The translations under genes and the position numbers were made by a program. 12,588 nt of DNA. It comes from Acinetobacter sp. GTDB lineage: Bacteria > Pseudomonadota > Gammaproteobacteria > Pseudomonadales > Moraxellaceae. The notes under the pieces were generated by a model. It was not told the DNA's origin. It saw only the letters and a list, made by a program, of their open reading frames with translations, and searched no databases. The stretch lies in assembly GCA_030152675.1 (NCBI GenBank), contig JASLIY010000238.1, positions 1 through 12,588 of the forward strand, given 5' to 3'. Below are positions 6,719 through 12,588 of the stretch, piece after piece; the first letter of the stretch is position 1, and each line of letters opens with the position of its first letter.

Positions 6719-6824
6719 CCCAAAAACTGATTCATTGTGGATATCACTAGATTACACGACTAAACATTAAACAAAAATAATTTTTATTAAACTTAATATC
6801 GGAATAACGAAAAAGGAGAACAAC

Positions 6825-7187
6825 ATGATAAATACAATAGATGGATTTAGCTTTGATCAACCTTTAATCGAATCTCAAATTGTTGCTTTAGCACAGTTTC
6901 ATCGAAAACAGCTCGATGATGCCGTCTTTCATCAAGAGATTCATCTAGGAGATTTTTGTATCGCACAGCGAAAAAGAGTGTTTGATTATACCAAAACTCT
7001 AGATGTAATGCAAAAAAATAAATTTTACGCCGTCTATGATGGGGAGTTACGTCGTCTTGCTGATGACGATGATTTACATCCGGCACATGCTGAAAGTGGT
7101 TTGAGTATCTTTGCGGTGATTCTCACGCTGATCATTATCACTATTATTTTATATTTTTCAGTGGCTCGGGTCGTATTCCATGAATAA
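6825..7187 (+). CDS. Small membrane protein with C-terminal anchor, unknown
   Basis: The product is 120 residues; I do not recognise a family. The first 90 residues are soluble-looking, with one region rich in Asp (ADDDDLH, 79-85) and a single Cys. Residues 92-115 (LSIFAVILTLIIITIILYFSVARV) form one strong hydrophobic span, leaving only about five residues after it. That makes it a tail-anchored type, probably with the N-terminal domain in the cytoplasm. AAGGAG lies six bases before the ATG, so the start is firm. The leader is about 120 bases and AT-rich. It is divergent from the Sel1-like gene, and the shared promoter region suggests linked regulation. Confidence 0.78.
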   Translation: MINTIDGFSFDQPLIESQIVALAQFHRKQLDDAVFHQEIHLGDFCIAQRKRVFDYTKTLDVMQKNKFYAVYDGELRRLADDDDLHPAHAESGLSIFAVILTLIIITIILYFSVARVVFHE

Positions 7188-7191
7188 CTGA

Positions 7192-7240
7192 GCATCGCTT
7201 TGTATGGGAGAGTTGTTGCTCTGCTGCACAAGTGCGATGC
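7192..7240. repeat. Long imperfect inverted repeat after the membrane-protein gene
   Basis: GCATCGC (7192-7198) pairs with GCGATGC (7234-7240). The stem continues as TTTGT (7199-7203) with ACAAG (7228-7232) after a single bulged base, including one GU. Inside, AGAG (7209-7212) can pair with CTCT (7219-7222). No U-tract follows, so it is a poor intrinsic terminator, but it is the only structured 3' element of the gene at 6825. It may stabilise the mRNA end. Confidence 0.5.
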
Positions 7241-7284
7241 ATGAACCCAATCAAAGCTGTATTTTTTCGGTCTGCATGATTAAA

Positions 7285-7304
7285 CTATCTCTAATTAGAG
7301 GTAG
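7285..7304 (+). promoter_or_regulatory. Near-perfect palindrome covering the ribosome binding site
   Basis: The core CTCTAATTAGAG (7289-7300) is a perfect 12-base palindrome. It extends to 20 bases with a single T/G mismatch that would be a U-G pair in RNA. The RNA would form an eight-pair hairpin with loop AAUU, burying the ribosome binding site AGAGGT (7297-7302) five bases before the ATG. It could equally be a DNA operator for a dimeric repressor. Confidence 0.55.
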
Positions 7305-7307
7305 TTC

Positions 7308-7631
7308 ATGCTTATTTTTGAAGAGTTTTTTAATTTATTAAAATTAAAGTTTAAAATTGAAAATGTTTTTCATGTGCTCATGATTGTGATCATTATGGTA
7401 TTTTTGGCGAAAGCAACGATCATGCTGCTGAAGCCGGTTGAAAATGAAAAAATCAACAAAGTCGTTTTACTTTCGAAACAAGCACGCTATCCCAATACAC
7501 AGCAACTCGCCAAGCAGTTCTTAGCACAAGAAAAAATCACTGCAGGCGATTATATGAAGTTAATGTTTGCACAGCAGCAAGAAGCGAATCGGATTGTTGA
7601 ATACCCAGCAGCAAAAGCGGAAGGTCAATAA
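7308..7631 (+). CDS. Small single-span membrane protein, unknown
   Basis: The product is 107 residues and unrecognised. Residues 1-19 are aromatic and lysine-rich (FFNLLKLKFK). Residues 20-41 (VFHVLMIVIIMVFLAKATIMLL) form one membrane span with a central Lys. The remaining 65 residues are hydrophilic, with Gln and Ala repeats (QQLAKQFLAQEK, FAQQQEANR). The basic N-terminus suggests an N-in topology with the tail in the periplasm. The ATG follows AGAGGT by five bases. No convincing promoter was found between 7188 and 7285 apart from the palindrome, so co-transcription with the gene at 6825 is possible. A weak hairpin at 7651-7670 lies downstream, without a U-tract. Confidence 0.75.
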   Translation: MLIFEEFFNLLKLKFKIENVFHVLMIVIIMVFLAKATIMLLKPVENEKINKVVLLSKQARYPNTQQLAKQFLAQEKITAGDYMKLMFAQQQEANRIVEYPAAKAEGQ

Positions 7632-7716
7632 GGTCGCAGTTTCGAACCCAGAGTTTAGGGGCTAAAACTTCAGCAATCTCCTTATAAGGTCTGCTTGTCG
7701 GTGTCTGTTGCTGCCA

Positions 7717-9258
7717 TTAGGGTTTGGGCGCGTCTGGTGTCGGGTTAAGTTGTGATTGCAACATCGCTCGCAGTGCAGTTTCATCGAGTTGTTTGGCGAC
7801 AATGACCATGCTCAGTCGATCTGGATGTAGGTGTTTTTTAATTGCGGCTTGAACTTGTTTAGGGGTGATCTGACTTAGTTGTTTTTGATAATCACTCAGA
7901 TAGTCGCTCGGTAGTTGATAAAACCCAATCGCCGCAATTTGTGCATTGATACTGTCATTGCTACTAAAGCTCATTGGGAAAGAGCGTAGCATTCCTTCTT
8001 TGGTTTCCTCTAAATCTTTGCTGCGAATAGGCTGTTTGACAAAATCAATCATCGCCTGATGTGCAACTTGGATGCTATCCATCAGTTGATCTTGTTGTGT
8101 TGAATAACTAAAGCTAAACAAACCACGTGCTTGAGTTGAGGTTAAGGCGCTATAGGCTCCATAGGTATAGCCGCGTTTGACGCGTAGTTCTTTCATCAAA
8201 ATTGAATTAAATCCGCTGCCACCGAAGAGTTGATTGGCGACTTCAAGTGCGATTCGGTCAGGATCATTGCGTGCGATCGCCAAGTGTCCCAGCATGACGT
8301 GCGCTTGGCTGGAATTGAACGGAATAAAATGAATATTCAAATCTTTTTGTTCAAGCGCAGGCGTGAGTGCGGGTGCGGCATGACCTTGGTTGATACTTTG
8401 GCTGATGTGGTTGGCGATTTTGTTGGCTTGTTCAGACTTGAGATCACCTGTCATGGCAATGTTCATATTTTGTGCCACTAAAAATGTATTTCTAAACTGG
8501 ATGAGGTGAGCTGGGGTAATTTTTTTGATGCTGCCATTGGTGCCTACAATCGGTTCTGCATAAGGATGTTGTCCATAGACCGTGCGGTAGAATTGGATAT
8601 TCATCAAGCGATTGGGGTTCTCTCGAACTTGTTTCTGACCGACATTGGTATTGTTGAGGATCAGATTTAAGCCGCTGTGATGAAAGGTGGCATGGTTGAT
8701 TAAATGCAGCATCAAATCGATAGCGGGTTGTAATTTTTCGGGATTTGAAAGAACTCTTAAACGCACCACAAACATATCGCGATAAGCATTCACGCTAAAA
8801 CGAGCGCCGAGTTTTTCAAACATATCGGCGATTTGTTTGGCCGAGTATTGATCCGTGCCCTCGGTCATGAGTCGAGCAGCCATATTGGAAAGGCCGTATA
8901 AGCCAGCTTCAATGCGTTGATCTTGCGCAGAGCCCGCATTGAAGGTCAGTTGAATATCTACGATGGGTAAGGATTGGCTGGCAACAAATAAGGTGCGGAC
9001 CTGATGCGTGGTGGGGAGTTCCTGGACGAATGGCGCTTGATAATGTTGTTGTGGCTTGAGGTTCTTCAGGCTCTGTAGCTGGTTTAAGGCATGTAGAGGG
9101 GTATAGTTGGGCTCAGATTCGATATTATCACGCTCAAATTCAGCCCATGTGCTGGAGGAGAATGCAAGACCAATTAGACTGAGAAGTATAAGCTGTCGAA
9201 CTCGAGCAGAAGAATAAGAATCGTAAAACATGCGGATGGCCTTATTGGAATTTTTCAT
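7717..9258 (-). CDS. M16 peptidase-family protein, non-catalytic subunit
   Basis: The product is 513 residues. A signal peptide is clear: basic start, hydrophobic LILLSLIGLAF (about 23-33), likely cleavage after SSTWA (39), so it is exported. Two M16 domains follow. Where the zinc motif HxxEH should be, the sequence reads GLSNM (122-126), so there is no metal site. The C-terminal domain keeps the M16 substrate-side motif around 355-369, ELRVKRGYTYGAY, whose Arg and Tyr complete the active site in related heterodimers. Its ATG overlaps the stop of the upstream M16 gene by four bases (ATGA), giving translational coupling. The two are inferred to form a heterodimeric protease. The substrate is unknown. 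Confidence 0.9.
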   Translation of the reverse strand: MKNSNKAIRMFYDSYSSARVRQLILLSLIGLAFSSSTWAEFERDNIESEPNYTPLHALNQLQSLKNLKPQQHYQAPFVQELPTTHQVRTLFVASQSLPIVDIQLTFNAGSAQDQRIEAGLYGLSNMAARLMTEGTDQYSAKQIADMFEKLGARFSVNAYRDMFVVRLRVLSNPEKLQPAIDLMLHLINHATFHHSGLNLILNNTNVGQKQVRENPNRLMNIQFYRTVYGQHPYAEPIVGTNGSIKKITPAHLIQFRNTFLVAQNMNIAMTGDLKSEQANKIANHISQSINQGHAAPALTPALEQKDLNIHFIPFNSSQAHVMLGHLAIARNDPDRIALEVANQLFGGSGFNSILMKELRVKRGYTYGAYSALTSTQARGLFSFSYSTQQDQLMDSIQVAHQAMIDFVKQPIRSKDLEETKEGMLRSFPMSFSSNDSINAQIAAIGFYQLPSDYLSDYQKQLSQITPKQVQAAIKKHLHPDRLSMVIVAKQLDETALRAMLQSQLNPTPDAPKP

Positions 9259-10667
9259 TTTTGCGCACTTTCATTTTCAGGGCTGAGATAGAGAGTGCTT
9301 AAGTTTTCTCGAACAAAATAAACATTGGCGATGCGAAGTAAGTCTTGGGGGGTGACTTGATCATAATGTTTGGGCAGTTCATCGACCAAACGATAAGGAA
9401 GCCCATTGACCTCCAAGTTGCCAATCATTGTGGCTTGCGCAGCGATATCATCCTGTCCATAGACCAGATTGGAGACGAAATTGGCTTTGACCCGATCTAA
9501 CTCCGCTTGTTCAACCAACTCTTTTTTAAACAAGTTCATTTCATTTTCAATGGCTTGTTGTGCTTGTTGTAGACTGACCGCTGTCGCGGGAACGGCGGTA
9601 ATACTAAAGACCGTATCGCCACGATTGTAGGGGCTATAACTGACATTGATGGCAGTGAGTATTTTTTTATCGCGGACCAAGCGATCTTGTAAGCGTGCTG
9701 AAATGCCGCCATCGAGGAGTGCCTGAATGATGGTGAGTGCATAGGCATCCTGAGGGTTTTTCGCCGTGGCTAAGGATCTGACATTCCATGCCATATAAAG
9801 ATTGGGGACATGTACTGGCAGGTTGATCTCCATGTGGCGATAGCCAACCCGGTCATACTCTAAAACATCATTACGATCAGGCAAAACGCCTTTGGGAATG
9901 GCATCAAAGTATTTTTTAACTTGGTTCAGTGCCTGTTCCGCATCCACATCACCGACGATCACCAAGGTCGCATTATTGGGCACATACCAAGTTTGATACC
10001 ATTGCTTGAGCGTTTTAAGTTGGATATTCTTTAGGTTTTTCATATAGCCGATCACAGGTTGTCGATAATGACTGGTCGGATAAGTGATCCATTTAAATCG
10101 TTCAAAGGCGAGATTGCGTGGATTGTCATCGGTTCTTTGCCGACGTTCCTCCATCACCACATTAATTTCAGGTTCAAAATCCTCCTGACGTAGCACTAAA
10201 TTGCGCATACGATCCGCTTCAAGCTCTAGCGCTAAAGGGAAATAACGTTTGGGGTAGAGTTGATAATACTGGGTGTAATTGGTATTGGTCGCAGCATTGA
10301 TTCGTCCCCCATACATGCGACTGAGACGGGTGAATTCATCATTGGGCACTTTCTGCGTGCCTTTAAACATCATGTGTTCGAGTGCATGAGAGATGCCTAA
10401 GACATTGCCTGATTCATCACTACTGCCCACAGCGTACCAAATTTGTGTCATGACGATCGGTGAACGCTGGTCTTCACGAATAATCACTTTGAGGCCGTTG
10501 CTGAGCGTTGTCTCAAAAGTAGAACGTGTCAGTTGACTTTGGGGCTCAGCACGACTCAGTGTTGGAACAATGGCGCTGAGGCTCAAGCATAAAATTGCAC
10601 ATTGTCTTTTAAAAAGTATCCATTTATTAAAATAAAAAGTGTCAAAATACACCAGTTGAAATCTCAC
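9255..10667 (-). CDS. M16 zinc metallopeptidase, catalytic subunit
   Basis: The product is 470 residues. The zinc-binding motif HALEH (94-98) is intact, followed at the usual distance by the acidic pair in VMEERRQRTDD (E173/E174), which supplies the third ligand. AATNTNYTQYY (125-135) is also typical. It cleaves peptides, probably in the periplasm: a hydrophobic run at about 23-36 ends in LSRA, a plausible signal peptidase site after residue 40. The start is uncertain. The frame begins with GTG at 10667, which gives an unusually long 20-residue stretch before the signal core and has no good Shine-Dalgarno; no internal ATG offers a clean alternative. It is the first gene of a two-gene operon, divergent from ftsY as I recall for Pseudomonas. 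Confidence 0.9.
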   Translation of the reverse strand: MRFQLVYFDTFYFNKWILFKRQCAILCLSLSAIVPTLSRAEPQSQLTRSTFETTLSNGLKVIIREDQRSPIVMTQIWYAVGSSDESGNVLGISHALEHMMFKGTQKVPNDEFTRLSRMYGGRINAATNTNYTQYYQLYPKRYFPLALELEADRMRNLVLRQEDFEPEINVVMEERRQRTDDNPRNLAFERFKWITYPTSHYRQPVIGYMKNLKNIQLKTLKQWYQTWYVPNNATLVIVGDVDAEQALNQVKKYFDAIPKGVLPDRNDVLEYDRVGYRHMEINLPVHVPNLYMAWNVRSLATAKNPQDAYALTIIQALLDGGISARLQDRLVRDKKILTAINVSYSPYNRGDTVFSITAVPATAVSLQQAQQAIENEMNLFKKELVEQAELDRVKANFVSNLVYGQDDIAAQATMIGNLEVNGLPYRLVDELPKHYDQVTPQDLLRIANVYFVRENLSTLYLSPENESAQK

Positions 10668-10790
10668 GCTTTTAATCGAATCATTGCTTTAAAAAACTAT
10701 ATTTAAATCAAGATGATTGCAATTGAAGCCCTGTTGCCTTTTGTAGCAGTTTTGCTGTGATATTTAGCAGGCAAAAAAACGTGGAAATTA

Positions 10791-10799
10791 TGCTAAACT
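10791..10799 (+). promoter_or_regulatory. Candidate extended -10 promoter for ftsY
   Basis: TGC followed by TAAACT (10794-10799) resembles an extended -10 element, without a recognisable -35 at the right distance. Transcription would start near 10806, leaving a leader of about 30 bases. A small hairpin, GCGTT/AACGC (10802-10814), lies at the predicted start. Confidence 0.3.
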
Positions 10800-10835
10800 C
10801 AGCGTTTTTAACGCGGTGCTTTTCAAGGAATCGGC

Positions 10836-11972
10836 ATGCAACAACAGCAAAATAAATTTTTGATTGATGCGGATATTGGTGATGATGATGTCACTTTACC
10901 CAGTTTAGCAGCCGTTGATGTCCCGATCGTTGAAAAACAGCAGGTTGAGACTCCGGCAACGAGCACGCGCCCAGCAGCGCTAGACAGCACCGAGTCTGAT
11001 ACGCAGGCTCAAAATAGCGATCAAGATACCGCCTCAGAGACTGAGAAAGGTGGTTTCTTTAGTCGAATGAAAGCTGGTTTGACCAAAACGCGTAAGAATC
11101 TTGCGGATGGTATGGTCAACATCTTGATCGGTGGTAAAGAGATCGATGATGAGTTGTTCGAAGAAGTTGAAGAACAATTGTTGGTGGCTGATATTGGTGT
11201 TGAGGCGACCAAAACCATTATTCAAAACCTGACCGAACGTACTGCACGTGGTGACTTGATCTACTCACATTCTTTGTATAAAGCCTTACAAGAAGAGTTG
11301 GTTAACTTGCTTGCGCCACGTGTGAAGCCATTGCATATCGATCCCAATAAAAATCCATTTGTGATTTTGGTGGTGGGGGTCAATGGTGTTGGTAAAACCA
11401 CGACCATTGGTAAACTGGCCAAGCGCTTACAAGGCGAAGGTAAAAAAGTCATGCTTGCGGCAGGTGATACTTTCCGTGCTGCAGCAACTGAGCAACTCGA
11501 AATCTGGGGTGAGCGCAATCAAATCTCAGTCGTGTCTCAAGGTCACGGTGCCGATAGTGCTTCGGTGATTTTTGATGCCTTTGAAAGTGCACGCGCCAAG
11601 GGTGTTGATGTTCTGATCGCTGATACAGCAGGGCGTCTACATAACAAAAGCAACTTGATGGAAGAGTTGAAGAAAGTTAAACGTGTGATGCAAAAGATCG
11701 ATGCGACTGCACCGCATGAAATCATGTTGGTGGTCGATGCTGGTACAGGCCAAAATGCGATTAACCAAGTAGAATTGTTTGATGAGGTGGTCGGTTTAAC
11801 TGGTTTAACCATTACTAAATTGGATGGAACCGCCAAAGGTGGTGTGTTGTTTAATATCGCCAGTCGTACACATGTACCAATTCGCTTTATTGGTGTGGGT
11901 GAAAAGATCGATGATCTCCGTCCATTTTCAGCCAAAGCATTTGTGGCCGCCTTGTTTGAAACTGACAAGTAA
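10836..11972 (+). CDS. ftsY: Signal recognition particle receptor FtsY
   Basis: FtsY is the GTPase that docks Ffh-bound ribosomes at the membrane and hands nascent chains to SecYEG. The product is 378 residues. The N-terminal A domain (1-71) is acidic and variable, shorter than in E. coli. The N domain follows: GFFSRMKAGLTKTRKNL, then the helical bundle with LLVADIGVEAT. The G domain has the P-loop GVNGVGKTT (181-189), the SRP-type insertion motif DTFRAAA (211-217), DTAGR (263-267), TKLD (327-330) and GVGEKIDDLRPF (353-364). All GTPase motifs are intact. AAGGAA lies five bases before the ATG. A strong terminator follows and ftsE/ftsX are not adjacent, unlike in many gammaproteobacteria. It is expected to be essential. 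Confidence 0.97.
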   Translation: MQQQQNKFLIDADIGDDDVTLPSLAAVDVPIVEKQQVETPATSTRPAALDSTESDTQAQNSDQDTASETEKGGFFSRMKAGLTKTRKNLADGMVNILIGGKEIDDELFEEVEEQLLVADIGVEATKTIIQNLTERTARGDLIYSHSLYKALQEELVNLLAPRVKPLHIDPNKNPFVILVVGVNGVGKTTTIGKLAKRLQGEGKKVMLAAGDTFRAAATEQLEIWGERNQISVVSQGHGADSASVIFDAFESARAKGVDVLIADTAGRLHNKSNLMEELKKVKRVMQKIDATAPHEIMLVVDAGTGQNAINQVELFDEVVGLTGLTITKLDGTAKGGVLFNIASRTHVPIRFIGVGEKIDDLRPFSAKAFVAALFETDK

Positions 11973-12025
11973 TACAGCACTTTGCTCATTTGGATGAGTT
12001 AAGTGTTTAGCCAGTACGGGTCTAT

Positions 12026-12063
12026 AAAAGAGCATGGTGTTATTTAAACACCATGCTCTTTTT
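12026..12063 (+). terminator. Intrinsic terminator after ftsY
   Basis: A perfect 16-bp stem (12026-12041 with 12047-12062) has a five-base loop and a T-run on the right. The flanking A's on the left also let it act on the opposite strand. It separates ftsY from the nitroreductase-type gene. Confidence 0.92.
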
Positions 12064-12083
12064 ATTGTGGGGCGTGTCAGTCT

Positions 12084-12103
12084 GACTAGGTTTTGCTCTA
12101 GTC
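12084..12103. repeat. Short inverted repeat upstream of the nitroreductase gene
   Basis: GACTAG (12084-12089) and CTAGTC (12098-12103) are perfect inverted half-sites with eight bases between them. They lie upstream of a possible -10, TATAAA (12161-12166). A regulator-binding role is possible but unsupported. Confidence 0.3.
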
Positions 12104-12214
12104 GTCCTAATTATGCAACACAATGTAATATCTATATGCGTGACTGAGATTCATTCGGTTTATAAAATAGCGCTAACTTCAAAAAGATCACCAACATTGT
12201 GTAGGGAAATAATT

Positions 12215-12588
12215 ATGTCATTTCTAGATCAAATCAAACAACGCCGTACCATTTATGCAATTGGTAAAAATGTAAAACTTGAACAAAATGCGCTTGAAGC
12301 AATCATCAAAGATGCCATCAAACACAGCCCATCTGCATTTAACTCACAATCATCACGTGCTGTGATCTTGTTTGGTGAGTCGCATGAGAAGTTTTGGAAC
12401 ATCGTTTTAGAAACGCTACGTAAAGTGGTGCCTGAAGCTGCATTTGAATCGACTCAGAACCGAATGAATAGCTTTATTGCAGGTTTTGGTACGGTCTTGT
12501 TTTATGAAGACCAAGACGTGGTGAAAGGCTTGCAAGAAAAATTCGCACTCTATGCTGAAAACTTCCCAACATGGTCTGAACATTCAAC
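12215..12588 (+). CDS. Nitroreductase-family protein, N-terminal part
   Basis: The gene runs off the right edge with 124 full codons visible. The start MSFLDQIKQRRTIYAIGKNV and the segment KHSPSAFNSQSSRAVILFGESHEKFW match the FMN-binding N-terminal half of the nitroreductase superfamily. It most resembles the small Frm2/Hbn1-like branch (oxygen-insensitive reductases about 200 residues long). RR near residue 10 and SPSAFNSQ at 38-45 are the expected flavin phosphate contacts. A GTAGGGA ribosome binding site lies about seven bases before the ATG. There is no visible partner gene. Family members reduce nitro or quinone compounds with NAD(P)H; the natural substrate here is unknown. Confidence 0.85.
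   Translation, partial: MSFLDQIKQRRTIYAIGKNVKLEQNALEAIIKDAIKHSPSAFNSQSSRAVILFGESHEKFWNIVLETLRKVVPEAAFESTQNRMNSFIAGFGTVLFYEDQDVVKGLQEKFALYAENFPTWSEHS

Noticed and set aside
7632..7670. TTCGAAA-containing stretch resembling a tRNA T-loop
   Set aside because: The flanking bases do not form a five-pair T-stem and no acceptor, D or anticodon arms can be built around it.
11543..11989. 148-codon antisense ORF across the end of ftsY
   Set aside because: It is the mirror of conserved GTPase codons and would begin between ftsY's stop and its terminator without a ribosome binding site.

Overview
The window looks like chromosomal DNA from Acinetobacter or a close relative in the Moraxellaceae. This rests on AT-rich base composition, the residue-level look of XseA, XseB, FtsY and the von Willebrand A protein, and an M16 protease pair divergent from ftsY. 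It is an inference from recognition; no search was run. Most of the window is ordinary housekeeping DNA. I found no transposase, integrase, CRISPR array, tRNA or rRNA.

Layout: (1) 1-67, last codons of an unidentified plus-strand gene, closed by a perfect bidirectional terminator. (2) 198-1662, xseA-xseB on the minus strand with overlapping ends, encoding exonuclease VII. (3) 1989-2201, a cold-shock protein gene with a long, structured leader and a strong terminator. (4) 2523-3710, a CoxE-like von Willebrand A protein with its own good promoter but no adjacent MoxR-type ATPase. (5) 3876-5084, a tryptophan synthase beta gene with no trpA or trpF beside it and a structured leader. A perfect bidirectional terminator separates it from (6) 5238-5669, a two-CBS-domain protein on the minus strand.

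(7) 5848-7631 is the least ordinary part: four small genes, namely a DUF2750-like protein, a one-repeat Sel1-like protein, and two short single-span membrane proteins. The Sel1-like gene and the first membrane-protein gene are divergent, and their predicted promoters overlap almost completely. The second membrane-protein gene has its ribosome binding site inside a near-perfect palindrome.

(8) 7717-10667 holds two translationally coupled, exported M16-family peptidase subunits, one with the zinc site and one without. They are divergent from (9) ftsY (10836-11972), the signal recognition particle receptor, which ends in a strong terminator. (10) From 12215 to the window edge is the start of a nitroreductase-family gene.

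Three functional links can be inferred. XseA and XseB form one enzyme. The two M16 proteins probably form one periplasmic heterodimer. FtsY delivers membrane and some secreted proteins to the Sec translocon. The small-gene block is the best place to look for something undescribed, but the sequence alone does not show that it is a system.
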